Notes under the pieces: generated by a model
The model's database searches: none
What the model was told of the DNA's origin: nothing
Seen by the model: the letters and a program-made list of their open reading frames with translations, nothing else
Assembly (NCBI GenBank): GCA_963457665.1
Contig: OY735220.1
Coordinates: 33,636,969-33,700,968, forward strand
DNA: 64,000 nt
Reading direction: 5' to 3'
Origin: Thysanoteuthis rhombus
Taxonomy: Eukaryota; Mollusca; Cephalopoda; Oegopsida; Thysanoteuthidae
Part shown: positions 31,541 through 42,385 of the stretch, one piece after another
Layout: each line of letters starts with the position of its first letter
Position numbering within the stretch: the stretch's first letter is position 1
Program-made: the position numbers and the translations under genes

Positions 31541-31993
31541 TGTGTGCGTGTGTAAATATCATTATCATCAGCTAATCGTTATGTGCCGTAATATCACCCC
31601 TACCTGAAAAAAACGAACAAAACTAGCACCCTTTTTCTCACAACTACCACATCACCAAGGTACTCTCATGTCCATTCCCCCAACAACCTTATCTACAAAA
31701 GAGTATATCCATTCGTCTAGAGACCAGACCTACATAAATGAGAAAAAAAACACGTGTCTCAAATACAGAGGAAGGAAAAAAAACACTTGTTCTCCGTTCA
31801 TACCCAATAATTTTTTTTATCCCAACAATCATCCAGGAATTTCTCCAATTTTTACAATTTTTATAAAATCATCTTTCGTTCTCCGAGACCTGACGAAATC
31901 AGGCTACGTAGGGACTTAGAGCCCTTTCGGCTCGAATAAGGGGGTAAGACAATGCAGTTGTTTTGAGATTATTTTCCGGAACTTGGATTAGAA
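31541..31993. other. Unassigned intergenic DNA
   Basis: CGAAATCAGGCTACGTAGGG region and A-runs; an 83-codon frame (31668-31919) has no motif. Confidence 0.4.
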
Positions 31994-32611
31994 AAATAAA
32001 GGTATGGTATACGACAAAAATATTGACGAAACAACGATAAACATCGAAAACTCAGAACTAAAGAACGTGAGACACTACATTTACCTAGGACAACGGATCC
32101 CCATGAGATCCTCAAAAGCAGAAGAAATCAGGCGAAGAACCGATCTAGGTTGGTAAACCCTCGGTATAGCAAGCTCAGCCTTTAAAAACGAGAAAATCCC
32201 ATCGGTCCTAAAAAGAAAGGTATAAAATCAATGCATCCACTCAATAATCACGTTTCGAGCTGGAAGAAAGAACGTAGCCAAAAGAATAGCCTTCAAACTG
32301 AAAACCATGCAACGTATAAAGGAACAAATCACGTTCACCATCAAAAGACAGCACATAGGGGTTATTAGATGACAAACAGGAATCAGAGATGTCATAAAAA
32401 CTATTAGAAAACTCAAACGGAAATGAGTTGGTCATGTTGCTGGAACATCAGACAACCACTTGAAATTCGGACCCGACACACACGAAACTGCAGACGACAA
32501 AAAAGATAGCGTTACGAACTATACATAATAAAGAGAGCTGGCGAATCTTGAGGAAAGTTTATGTCCAATAACGCTAAAATGCAATATCTGCTGTCGATGA
32601 TGATGATGATT
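31994..32611 (+). mobile_element. RTE LINE, longest 5' reach of the main subfamily
   Basis: The first ~60 codons read VYDKNIDETTINIENSELKN then VRHYIYLGQRIPMRSSKAEE, the segment just after the reverse transcriptase core in RTE elements. It continues IRRRTDLGW, stop, SSAFKNEKIPSVLKRKV, then decays through frameshifts to a (GAT)n tail at 32595-32611. It and 43041-43646 are the longest copies (~0.6 kb); full RTE elements are over 3 kb. Confidence 0.85.
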
Positions 32612-33299
32612 ATAAAAGAGCAGCATTTTTATAATTGCCCTTCAAAATTTATATTTTAATCATATATAACATACAAGTGTTGTGAGTTTTAAGAGTATTA
32701 GTGATTAAGAATGAGTCCTTTTTTTTGCAATTACACTTAGAATGCGTCTGGTCATTGAGTCATTCGTAAAAAAACTATTGCAAACCTACCAACAGTAACT
32801 TTCTTATTTGGTTGGTGATACTTTTGTTATATCATAAGATTTTTAGATAATAACCCTCAAGACGTACTCTAAGGCGAAGGCATCCATCTCCAAACTAATT
32901 TCTGTTTTCTAAGAACACAAAGAACAAAAGAATTTATTTTATCAGGGGAGATAACTGTCGGAACGAAGGTGGCTTGTCGAGCAAGGTAAAGGTGGAGCAG
33001 CCGACTTCGATCAGTCGGAATATCAATCAAAGCAATTTCAATTGGGTATTCGATACAAAGGACAAACAAAACTATGCTCGAAACTTTCAAACTCGCTATT
33101 GACTGCAACGTTCGGTTTCAATTCATGCCAGATTAGTGAAAAAGGCGAGAAAAATGACATTTTCGAAAGACGGACTTGAGAAATGGCGAAGAGCGTTTAG
33201 CTTTTCAATAAATGATTCACTTGAGACAAGCGAATTCCTTTCAAGATCTGTTATGAGTGTATTATTAATCGCACATACTTTCAGAATCTCAATATCTTG
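32612..33299. other. Unassigned intergenic DNA
   Basis: No gene recognised. A 79-codon minus frame (32869-33108) has no known motif. Confidence 0.4.
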
Positions 33300-33309
33300 A
33301 AACGCTCAC

Positions 33310-33358
33310 TTTGTGTGTTTGTGCATGTTGTAGTGTGTGTGTGTGTGTGTGTGTTTGC
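33310..33358. repeat. (GT)n microsatellite
   Basis: GT run directly upstream of the 5S-derived copy. Confidence 0.9.
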
Positions 33359-33361
33359 ATT

Positions 33362-33461
33362 GGATATCGGTTCTCATACGATCACCGAAGGTAAGCGACG
33401 TCGAGCCTGGCCATTACCCAGATGGGTGACCGTCCAAGAATAACAGGTGTTGCATGAAGCA
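33362..33461 (+). pseudogene. 5S rRNA-derived sequence, copy 1
   Basis: From CGGTTCTC onward it follows invertebrate 5S rRNA: GATCACCGAAGGTAAGCGAC, GTCGAGCCTGGCCATTACCC, AGATGGGTGACCGTC, AACAGGTG. This covers the internal control region (A box, intermediate element, C box). The first ~25 nt of 5S are missing and replaced by TTGGATAT, a feature shared with the two other copies. It is a pseudogene or the head of a 5S-derived SINE. Confidence 0.8.
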
Positions 33462-35159
33462 ACATGATTTTTTTCTGTGGGTGTCTTAGTCTATTCTCTG
33501 CTAACGATTGACAGAGCATCTAGCCAAGCCTTGACTGGACTTTACAACTGCTGCTCTTTGGAAGAAATAAAAGTGTAATCTCCTACGAACCGACATACTC
33601 AAATCGAGGGGCAGCGAATGACGTGGTGTGTGTGTATGTATGTGCGTATATTTATGTGTGTGTGTGTGTGTGTGTATTTGCTCTGGTGTACATGTTACTG
33701 AAATCACCCACTTGTGAACACTCGTCAGCAGGAACCTTGCTCAGTGTTCGGAGTGATCAAACTGGAGTATCTGATTTTTGTAATCCGTAGCCAAGAGTAA
33801 GCAACGTTTGGTTCCAGGTGTTGGTTAGGGAGTGTGAGTGTTTGGGGAGGAGGAAGCTTCTCCACCCGGCAACACATCCCTGTCGCACTTAAAGGGATAT
33901 AGTCAAGTCAATCCCTGATACTTGAGGTACACCACGAGGTAAGCGCCGCGGGAACTAAACAATTTTAATCACTAATACTCTTAATTGTCGAAAGATAAGA
34001 ATACAATTGTTTTCAAACCGTTGTAAAATTATGTAATTTTGCTGTAGCGCCCAGAAACCTAGATTGGTCATTTTGTGGTCACTGTAATTCTCATAGCCAT
34101 GTGCAGTACCAAGCAAATATCAAGGACCAAACGTAAAATCTGCACGCTAAAATTGATTTAAGTTAAAAGTGCAAATTCCCAGGTTACGACGTAATAAAAA
34201 CATAATTTAATTTAAACCAATCAAAAATGAAATATAGAATTCAGACACCTTTTACTATACAAAACATTCCGAGGAAATTGTATCACAAAATACTTATTTT
34301 GATTAAATTGAATTAAATTTTGATTTCGGTGAAATCTGAAAATTTGCATTTTTGATTTGAATCTACTTTAGGCCCCGAAATCTACATTTGATCCAATATC
34401 TAAAAAAAGGCTTATATTCTCAACCACAAACTCGGCATTGAATTATCTTCACAGCTCTAACAATTTTACACATTTTCGGACACTAGTTTGAAACAACATC
34501 TTGACTGACTACACACCATTCAATCTGAAAGTACATGTTTCTTGACAATTCGGTGTTGTTGGAGAAAAGAATAAATCAGAATTACAAGACAAAAAGATGT
34601 ATAAATTCTTTCATCAGTAGACAGGTTCCGTTGATTTAAATTTGTTGAAGCGTTCCGAACACACGAAGGCGTGTATTTCGTGTGCATTTATGACAAGTCC
34701 GATTTTATTCTATGCTGTAATCATCAGTTAGTTTCACTAGCCAATAATGATGCAATGAGTTAGACCCTCACCGGGCATTTCACTACCGTAGTTCTTTACC
34801 AGACTAAGCTGAGCTAATCTCTATTCAGCTTCAATCTCAGTCTTTTCCTACAAAAAAATGGCTGTTTGCAATTGGAAAGATAATTTATGTGTCAACGATC
34901 TCTATTAGGTGTCTCTTGATTGTGGTAAAAAATGAACCACAGAACTGACACTCAGTGACATTAGTTGAAATTTTTCAGAAGTCCACTGCCGAAAGAGTTG
35001 CTCAACATAGATAAATGCAGCCCAGTATTTAACAGAATCTTTGTTGCATTTGCCGTTTGAAAATTCAGATTATGAATCACGTAAGCAGGATCAAAGTCTA
35101 TCAAATTATTCCTACCGAAAAAAAAAGGAAAGAAAAATGGACTTTAAGCAACTTCTCTT
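33462..35159. other. Unassigned DNA with GT microsatellite
   Basis: (GT)n at 33626-33676. AT-rich, non-repetitive sequence follows with no recognisable gene. A motif at ~33782-33812 (AATCCGTAGCCAAGAGTAAG) could be a very decayed 5S piece; not called. Confidence 0.4.
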
Positions 35160-35462
35160 AACTGGGCCTCTGAAAGGTGTGAATGGGTGCAGGCGGGGAA
35201 TCTTACCGGGGCCCAGTGGTCCAAGGGGGTCCGAGAATTTTTAGGGTTGAGCTGTGTATTGGACTTCCAAGTCGATTCGATACATTCATTCATGAAATAA
35301 GCTTACCCAATCGTTGACCAACAAGTGAACATAGTTTGTGTTGGAAGGGTTACAACAGATGGAAAACGGAATGGCTAAAGGACAAGAATGTTTGTGTGTG
35401 AGCTTGTCGGAAAGGTGAAACAGCTTTGAACCGCCACCTAAAATTCCTTTCAGAGGCCTTGT
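35160..35462 (+). repeat. Repeat E, copy 2
   Basis: TACCGGGGCCCAGTGG, GGACTTCCAAGTCGATTCGA, GGAAGGGTTACAACAG and AAAGGACAAGAATGTTTGTG align in order with 11040-11335. Confidence 0.55.
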
Positions 35463-35648
35463 TTTTTTTTTGTTGTTTTTTTACTTCCTTCTGGAAATCT
35501 TTATTGGATCAGCACTGAATGCATATTCAACACGGTTTACACACACAGAATGGCTGGTTCTGGTCAAATGCAGCATAGAATGAGAGAAAATGTCAATCTT
35601 TATCAAGGGGTAAAATCACGAAGAAAAGATGTAAGGGTTTGAAACTTC

Positions 35649-35744
35649 GGATGCACTGGTTGTCGTAAATATCACCGAAGTTAAGCAACGTCGAGCCCAG
35701 CCATTAACCAGATGGATGACCGTCTGGGAATACCAGGTGCCGTA
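35649..35744 (+). pseudogene. 5S rRNA-derived sequence, copy 2
   Basis: ATCACCGAAGTTAAGCAACG, TCGAGCCCAGCCATTAACCA, GATGGATGACCGTCTGGGAA, TACCAGGTGCCGTA: close to invertebrate 5S from about position 35 to near the 3' end. The internal promoter boxes are nearly intact. The 5' end again starts with a GGAT block instead of the genuine 5S head. No T-run terminator follows directly. Confidence 0.85.
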
Positions 35745-35931
35745 TGATATGAGGAGAATTGTTCGAATAAAACATGGCGCATTGTCCATCATTTATCTGT
35801 TATCGGCTGGTTCCACACAAGCATTCACCACAATAAACAAATCATCGGTGTGGATAGTCTATTTGTTCAGCTTCGGTTAAACTAGACTGACTGCTAGGCC
35901 CAAATACGTCGAAATTGACAGAAGAGTCCAT

Positions 35932-36041
<110 letters not shown>

Positions 36042-36115
36042 GAGAACACCCATGACCCGCTGGTGCTACTTCCTACAAGGCTATCCAAAACACAGATTTC
36101 ACAACAGACAGAACA

Positions 36116-36360
36116 CAGTCCCAATTCACCATTATGATCCAAAAGGAATTATCTTTCTTGATTTTCATTTTTGCCCCCAAAGCAAAACATCTGATGCTAA
36201 ATTTGTTTTCCACGATAACCCTTTAACCACTGAAATGTAAACACATGCTACTGAAATTGGGAACTCCTCCTGAAACATGTATAGCGTACTAATTGATTCA
36301 TTTACGAATTAATCGTAAGTCTCCATATACTTTTACTTCTGAGTCTGTTTCATTCCTAAT
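36116..36360 (+). repeat. Repeat F, copy 2
   Basis: Matches 21791-22048 at most positions. The shared plus frame reads [20 protein letters not shown] and [17 protein letters not shown] before a stop at 36238. Lies ~80 bp after a (GA)n array. Confidence 0.7.
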
Positions 36361-36782
36361 TGTTCATATGGACAGTTGAAGCCTTTTTGGCACAATGTAG
36401 GGAAGGTCGCTCCGATTGTAGAAATCAGCATTATCAGCATATTATAATGCCCAACCAAAATGTTGTTTTTCTTGCATTAATTCTCTCATTTCTTTTTATT
36501 TGTACGATATCCCACAATATTATTGAGTGAATAATACGAAAATAGTGGTATCCGAATCAAGTTTATCACACTTACATGTTTTGTGTTTCGGCTTTGTCAA
36601 AATAGTAATTTTTCAATGAAACGATATTGAAACGATCGTTTTTCTTTTAAATAGTAAATAATGTCACGCAATATCATGGCGCGAGAGCACAAACAGTAAG
36701 TATCTTAGATTTTAGATTTAAGAATGTAAGTTGCCACAAAACGAAAGATAGGTCCATATTTTCGAAAAATTGGAGGAGTATG
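36361..36782. other. Unassigned intergenic DNA
   Basis: Nothing recognised. Confidence 0.4.
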
Positions 36783-36841
36783 AACACACACACACATAGA
36801 CACACACACACACACACATATCTATCTCTTTCTATATATAT
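36783..36841. repeat. (CA)n and short TA tract
   Basis: CA repeats with a TAGA interruption, then TATCTATC and TATATA. Confidence 0.85.
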
Positions 36842-37095
36842 ATGTAAAGGTAAAGCGTCATGTCTCTTATGAGACAACCCCAAATGGAGTATGACAGTCA
36901 GTGATGAAGTCCCGGTTTCTGTAGCATGCGTCAGCTTAGTGGTCCCTGCAAGTATCAAGTCCGGTCGAGACCAAGACTCTGTGCCTACAAGATTTTATGA
37001 CCAACCCCTTTGTCAGGATGAAAGTTCACCCAAGGGATACTTCCATCCTAATCACACAGCTTAGTGTGTACTCAATTAGCTGCTGAGTGCACAGG
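36842..37095 (+). repeat. Possible short interspersed repeat
   Basis: Starts at GTAAAGGTAAAGCG after a TA tract and carries AAGTCCGGTCGAGACCAAG (B-box-like GGTCGAGACC) and a weak inverted pair (CACAGCTTAGTGTGTACTCA with TGAGTGC). Only one copy is seen, so this is tentative. Confidence 0.3.
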
Positions 37096-37490
37096 GAAAT
37101 TTGTCCTAATTAAGAATTTCACATAAGTATATAAATATATACAAATAAACATATGCATACATATACATAATACAATGTGTAACTATATATCTATATATAT
37201 GTCTTTGAATCTTCGTAATATTTGATTCTATTGTCTGATATGTGAGTGGTTAATTCATCATACCCATTTCTATCTCGTACTGTGGATCCTGTTCTCTTTC
37301 GCAATCGATGGGCGGACTTTAAGGAGCGCCACCGATGTAGTACCTCTCTTACTCCGGTGTGCCGTTTCATAGATAAAGCATTGCCGAGGGCAGAAATATC
37401 CATTGTTAAATTAGGTGAATTGAGACATTGTTGTCAAGAATGAAACAGGAACGAATTGAATCCGAGGAAGCGATTTGCCTGTGTTTTCTG
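37096..37490. other. Unassigned intergenic DNA
   Basis: Two opposed frames of 65-70 codons over 37191-37443 have no known motif. Confidence 0.35.
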
Positions 37491-37494
37491 TTAA

Positions 37495-38090
37495 TACACA
37501 TACACACACACACACACACTCGTGTACACCTACACATGCACATGTACACATACACACATATATCTACACGCATACACACACACACCTACGTGTACACACG
37601 CAAATGCAGGCATGAAATCCGTTACAAGCAGAAAAGTACACAATTGGACGTTGTACACAAAACCAGAATAAGCAGGACTCACACAAAGACACTCACACCC
37701 ACACACATAAAGACACTCAAACATATAAACACAAACACAGACAAACAAACACACACTTGAGAGCGCGCACACACACACACATACACATCAACGCACACAC
37801 ATTCACACACACCTACACCTACGCATACACACGTAAAGGCAAGAGTGGAATCATTTACAAGCAGAAACCTATTTCTCTACGCTGGAATGTACTTGCATAA
37901 ACCAGAATAGGCGTGACTCGCACGAACACTCACACACACATACACACTCTTTTAACGTCCCCGCAAACAAACACGTACAAACTCACACGCATACAATCTC
38001 ACACCTATACACTCTTATAACGTCCCCCCACACAAACACGTACAAACTCACACGCATACAATCACACACCTACGCATAAGCGTGGGGGAC
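37495..38090. repeat. CA-rich region with two tandem duplications
   Basis: A ~240 bp segment around 37566-37700 (ACAAGCAGAAAAGTACAC, AAACCAGAATAAGCAGGACT) is repeated, diverged, at 37808-37940. A 65 bp unit starting at 37945 (CACTCTTTTAACGTCC) is repeated at 38010 (CACTCTTATAACGTCC) almost unchanged. Histidine- and threonine-rich frames are by-products. Confidence 0.8.
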
Positions 38091-38102
38091 ACTAAGAGAT
38101 AT

Positions 38103-38104
<2 letters not shown>

Positions 38105-38138
<34 letters not shown>

Positions 38139-38162
38139 CCCCATCAAAACTTATAAAGTAGG

Positions 38163-38207
<45 letters not shown>

Positions 38208-38219
38208 GGGAGAGAGACC
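38105..38219. repeat. (GA)n microsatellites
   Basis: GA runs at 38105-38134 and 38170-38215 separated by ATCCCCATCAAAACTTATAA and nearby unique sequence. Confidence 0.93.
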
Positions 38220-38498
38220 CCTCACACATGTATAAAAATCCCCTCCCGCGCCAAACACCTTGCATATTCCTTGTTGCCGTCCAAAGTTATTACGGTGCCA
38301 TCTTATTAACAACTCGTTCTTCAAGCGTTGGAAATATGCCAAAGATTGCTCCCTGAAGGTTGCACAAATATTTAGGGAGAATTCATTGAAGACTGAATTC
38401 AGTAAATAAACACGGTTTCAACAACCCGCCAACAAAACCACAATAACTTTATATCTACATAAAAAAAGTATTACTTCTACATATATCTCCTTCTATAC

Positions 38499-38501
<3 letters not shown>
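38220..38501. other. Unassigned spacer
   Basis: Nothing recognised. Confidence 0.35.

Positions 38502-38581
<80 letters not shown>
38502..38581. repeat. (TA)n microsatellite, 80 bp
   Basis: Pure TA. Confidence 0.97.
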
Positions 38582-38584
<3 letters not shown>

Positions 38585-38782
38585 GTGTACTTTAGAGAGT
38601 GAGACAGACTTGGGAGTGAAGTTTTTGGTGGTAAGGTTTATTAATCCTTATATGTCAATTGTCCATACATGTTTCGGGATTCTTCCCATCATCAGTGGTG
38701 TGTGTTGTGTGAGTGTGAATTAAAATGTACCATGAGGAACCAGAGTCCACTGCCAGGGGCTATGCATTGTGGGTAAGTTTAA

Positions 38783-38787
<5 letters not shown>
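38582..38787 (-). repeat. Possible interspersed repeat with CTGATGA / GAAAC motif
   Basis: On the minus strand, CTGATGA (38695-38689) is followed by a 4 bp stem (GGGA, AGAA, TCCC) and GAAAC (38675-38671), then ATGTATGGAC. This resembles the conserved core of hammerhead-type motifs found at the ends of Penelope-like elements, but no reverse transcriptase is present and stem III is not convincing. Confidence 0.3.
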
Positions 38788-38844
<57 letters not shown>

Positions 38845-38924
38845 TGCGTATACTCAACACATACGTCCGTTATTGAAACATTTTTGAATGAGCTCTTCCA
38901 TATATGGTATATACTAATAAGCAG

Positions 38925-38992
<68 letters not shown>
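38788..38992. repeat. Two (TA)n arrays with self-complementary flanks
   Basis: TA at 38788-38840, flanked by ATAACTATATA on both sides in inverted sense. TA at 38928-38992, flanked by CTAATAAGCAGT on the left and CACTGCTTATAAG on the right. Between them, 87 bp of unassigned sequence. Confidence 0.92.
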
Positions 38993-38995
<3 letters not shown>

Positions 38996-39099
38996 TGCTT
39001 ATAAGTATTACTTTATGGTTTGTTCGGATAGAAAGTAATGTTCAAAAGCATATATATGTGTATCAAGAAATGGATGGACATGGTCCGACAGAATGATAA

Positions 39100-39645
39100 T
39101 GAATTGCATTATATCATATAGAAACTCCTATTTGAAATGACCTCCCGTCCTCAAAGGGTTAATGCATCACCAGAACAAGACAATGGAATGAGCAATTTAA
39201 GAAACTGAGGCTGCTAGGAGAATCGAACACCTAGAATCGAGATGCTCCGTTGATGCATATGAAAATATATATGTAGTTATTGTAGAGACAATTCATTTGG
39301 AAACATATTTCTTTCGGCACTGGATTGAGCTGAGTAGCAAATTGAACCTGCGACTGATTGTGTAGCCATTTTCTTGCAGCAATCTCATTTTCTTTAATTG
39401 TTTATTCTATTCCCGTTGTCTATAGCGAGTGATACATTAACGGTGTAATGACGGGAGATCATTCCAAAGAGGTTTCTATATAATATAACGCAATTCATAA
39501 CCATTTTGTCGGATCATATATATCTATTTCTTGATACATAACTTTCGCGTTGAAAGAAGCGAATAGACTCAGAATTAACGAGATGGTAATTTGATGAGAA
39601 AACAGTTATTCAGGCCTCTGCATTACCGGCATATATATGGCGGGT
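39100..39645. mobile_element. tRNA-module repeat, rearranged: inverted M2, tRNA relics, M2, M1
   Basis: Reversed M2 at ~39100-39195 (TGAATTGCATTATATCATAT, TGACCTCCCGTC). Two reversed, decayed tRNA-like pieces follow at ~39205-39260 and ~39330-39395 (AAATTGAACCTGCGACTGAT holds the B-box). Then comes a forward M2 at 39396-39535 (TTTTCTTTAATTGTTTATTC, GACGGGAGATCATTCCAAAG) that runs straight into M1 (39540-39640: TTGAAAGAAGCGAATAGACT, GAAAACAGTTATTCAGGCCT). Two M2 copies therefore face each other around the tRNA part. Confidence 0.7.
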
Positions 39646-40907
39646 ATGTTTACTCATATGTGAGTGAGAGATGATGTGTGTATTTTCGCTTTTTCCGTTC
39701 AATCTGGAAATCGCTGATTTTGTGAATAATGAGATATCAGCCTAAAAAATGTAGTGGTCTTCATAATAGGAGCTAAGAGGCAAAACCTGGTTCTGTCGGA
39801 AAGCAGGACATTACTTTCCACCAAACTAGCCGAAATACAAAAAGATGTCGAATCATTCAAAAGATGACAACCGTAGATAATCATTTTGAGAAACGGATTT
39901 CCGCAACATAATAGCAAAGAAAACATTTTCTTGCCATTGTAGGTGTTTGACCATTCGAAACATCAACATTATTCAAAAGTTACTTCCCTTGAACCCATTT
40001 TCTTATGACGACGGCCATTTCAAAACAAGACACTGCTCTCTCAAAAATCTCAATGCGTTTCTCTTCTTTCTTTCTCCTAATTTACTCATAGTCACCCTCT
40101 TCATGGCCACTCTCAGTCACTTCTCATCAAACGGTCTCGAAAAAGGATTTATTAATACCACGAAATTTAAGACCATTTAGACATTAAAATGGCTTATTTA
40201 TGTTACAATTGAAAAATCTGGAAACACTTAAACATGACATTTTTAAAATGAAGGCTAAAAATATTAAGAGAATTAAAATGACTAACGAGCGATAAAACGA
40301 AAAAAATAATTATATTCGGTTGTCATCTTATGAGAAAAAAATGTTAAAATGCGGTAAAAAAGGACAGACACCAACATTAGTTAAGGGTTTAGTTCATCCT
40401 GACTTTTAAAAAAGGTCAAGATTGAATTCATCGTAAAAGCATTGAGAAAGGATTTTATTCCTCGTAGCAGCTGTTTTGGGGAAAAGGTTTTGGTATAGAA
40501 CTTGTGTTGAGTCCTTGATACACCCCCAAAATATGGTCGTGCTTAGCTAGCAAACCAAATTTATACTGAGGATCCTTTGACAGGAGAGACTAGTTAATGT
40601 AGGGAAACCTTTCCATGGAAGTAGCGGAAGAATAGTAATATATTTGCAACTTTACAGCGATGAGACAGTGATTTGAGAAATTGACCTACAGATCGATTTC
40701 CTTACAAATGTTCTCTTATATCCCTGACAATCTCGACCATTTCAAGTTTTAAGCAGATTGCAAAGCATATAACCTCTTTATTTGGCATACCAGTCCGTTA
40801 TTGAAACATTTGAACATCTCATTGTAAAACGCGACTAAAGTTATTAAAAAAATGTTGAGTTTTTTTCTTGATTTAGTTTTTGAAAATTACAGGCAAAACA
40901 TCAACAA
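39646..40907. other. Unassigned intergenic DNA, 1.26 kb
   Basis: Frames of 75 codons (39699-39926, minus) and 77 codons (39947-40180, plus) have no recognisable domain. No repeat seen. Confidence 0.4.
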
Positions 40908-41017
40908 TGAATCGTGTTGCCGACTAGTGGTCTTACAGCATGGCCATTGCCATTTGGATTTTCTAATGCATAATTCACTCCTGTACACATGGTATGGTTC
41001 TCAGTTTGAGGGTCAAT
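40908..41017 (-). mobile_element. RTE LINE internal fragment, minus strand
   Basis: Matches, in reverse, two separate parts of the RTE copy at 41612-42100: 41850-41914 and 41726-41776. The 74 bp between them are deleted. Contains GAATCGTGTTGCCGA, CATGGCCATTGCC and TATGGTTCTCAGTTTGAGGG. Truncated at both ends. Confidence 0.75.
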
Positions 41018-41089
41018 CAACAGCATATTGATGCGGAGAAGATAAAAGCTTCTCCTCGCCTACTCAAACATATCAGTCGGAAGCGTAAT

Positions 41090-41410
41090 CAAACTTAAAC
41101 TTAGATCTAAACTTCAATTGTAGAAAATACAACTATAATTAACATAATAACTAGTTTATCTATGCCATCAAAAAATGAATATCGTATTTACATAATTTTG
41201 TAATTGCATTATACTTGGAAATATACGTATAAAAAAACATTATCTCGCTCTACATTTTCTTGTTTATATTGAACCAGAGTGAACTCGGATTTTTTACGCA
41301 CTTGCAAAGAAAAATTGATAAATAAGGGAGACTACACTATAATTAGCATTTGATAGTTATCTCGCTTGACAAATGTTCCATAGACATACAGATGATGTAT
41401 TATATAAGCA
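41090..41410 (+). repeat. Repeat L, copy 3
   Basis: ATAATTTTGTAATTGCATTA, TTGAACCAGAGTGAACTCGG, TTAGCATTTGATAGTTATCT and GACAAATGTTCCATAGACAT follow the order of 3560-3955, without the repeat D insertion. A partial relative lies at ~44235-44295. Confidence 0.55.
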
Positions 41411-41611
41411 TATTTACATGGTTCAGGTTTCAACTTATGGGCAGGTATCTGTACCCTAGACTATACTTCTAAGCATACTATAATCAATTGAGAAATGTGC
41501 AAGTAAAATTGTTGAGTTTTGAGAGGGAAACTTTTTATTTTCATTCAACAAAGTTATTCTGTAGAAAATATATTCATGATATGAATCCTCTTCTTTGCGA
41601 CAAAGATATGT
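41411..41611. other. Unassigned spacer
   Basis: Nothing recognised. Confidence 0.35.
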
Positions 41612-42100
41612 GGGCAAGTTTTCGATGGAGCAAGTACAACCTTAAAAGAAAATATATTGGTACAAAAAAGGGTACACAACCTCCCGATAGTCACCTATAG
41701 AGCCGACACATGGAATGCAACCAAAAGATTGGCCCTCAAACTGAGAACCATACCATGTGCACTGGAGTGAATTATGCTCAACATCACTTAGAGAGATCAT
41801 AAGACAGCTCAGTACATTAGAAAACAAACAGTAGTTAGAGATGTCATAGAATGCATTAGAAAATCCAAAAGGCAATGGCCATGCTGCCAGACTACTGATC
41901 GGCAACACGATTCATAACATGGATCTTCAGAGATCATTTGCGAAACTGTTGTCGTTAGAAAATAAGCTTGCGTGATAAACTAGACATGTTCAGAAAGTAT
42001 AGGCTCCACGGTGCATGTGATAGAAGGGTCCGGCGAATCTTGAGGAAGGTCTATGTTCAACAACGGACGCTAAAAGGCTACTGCTGATGATGATGATGTA
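41612..42100 (+). mobile_element. RTE LINE 3' fragment
   Basis: GATGGAGCAAGTACAACCTT, TCACCTATAGAGCCGACACA, ATTGGCCCTCAAACTGAGAA, TTAGAGAGATCATAAGACAG, AATGCATTAGAAAATCCAAA, TTCAGAAAGTATAGGCTCCA; ends in GATGATGATGATG (42085-42099). Strongly decayed with frameshifts; no frame longer than ~40 family codons remains. Confidence 0.8.
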
Positions 42101-42142
42101 AGAAATTTGTTGACTGTCTACAGCAAAATCCACCAAATACAA

Positions 42143-42272
42143 GGAGCAGTCAGGCGTTTAACATTGCACGTTGAGATGGTCGTGACCTTAAATCATGTGG
42201 TGTGGGGTTTAATTTCATGTGTACTGAAGATGATAACTGTAACTTTTGTATTGTATATTTAATGAATAAAAA
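42143..42272 (+). mobile_element. tRNA-derived SINE, repeat N copy 3
   Basis: CAGTCAGGCGTTTAACATTG head, B-box-like GGGGTTTAATTTC, then TGAAGATGATAACTGTAACT, TTTGTATTGTATATTTAATG and an A-rich end. Layout as at 28035-28185. Confidence 0.6.
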
Positions 42273-42309
42273 AACAATTATAACATGAACTTTCGTATAT
42301 ATATAAGAC

Positions 42310-42385
42310 ATGTCAGTTGGGCTCAGTCGGTAAAATAGTTGTCTAATAATGACTTGGTCGTGCTTTCAAATCATAGTAGGGAAAT
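42310..42385 (+). pseudogene. tRNA-like relic
   Basis: TTGGGCTCAGTCGGTAAAAT resembles a tRNA A-box and D-arm, and GCTTTCAAATCATAG a B-box, ~45 bp apart. Acceptor and T stems do not pair well, so not a working tRNA. Could be the head of another SINE. Confidence 0.45.

Noticed and set aside
33770-33860. Fourth 5S-like copy
   Set aside because: Only a short AGCAACG-type match remains; not distinguishable from chance.
35649-35744. A working 5S rRNA gene
   Set aside because: The first ~30 nt and the T-run terminator are missing, and two other copies share the same artificial 5' edge.
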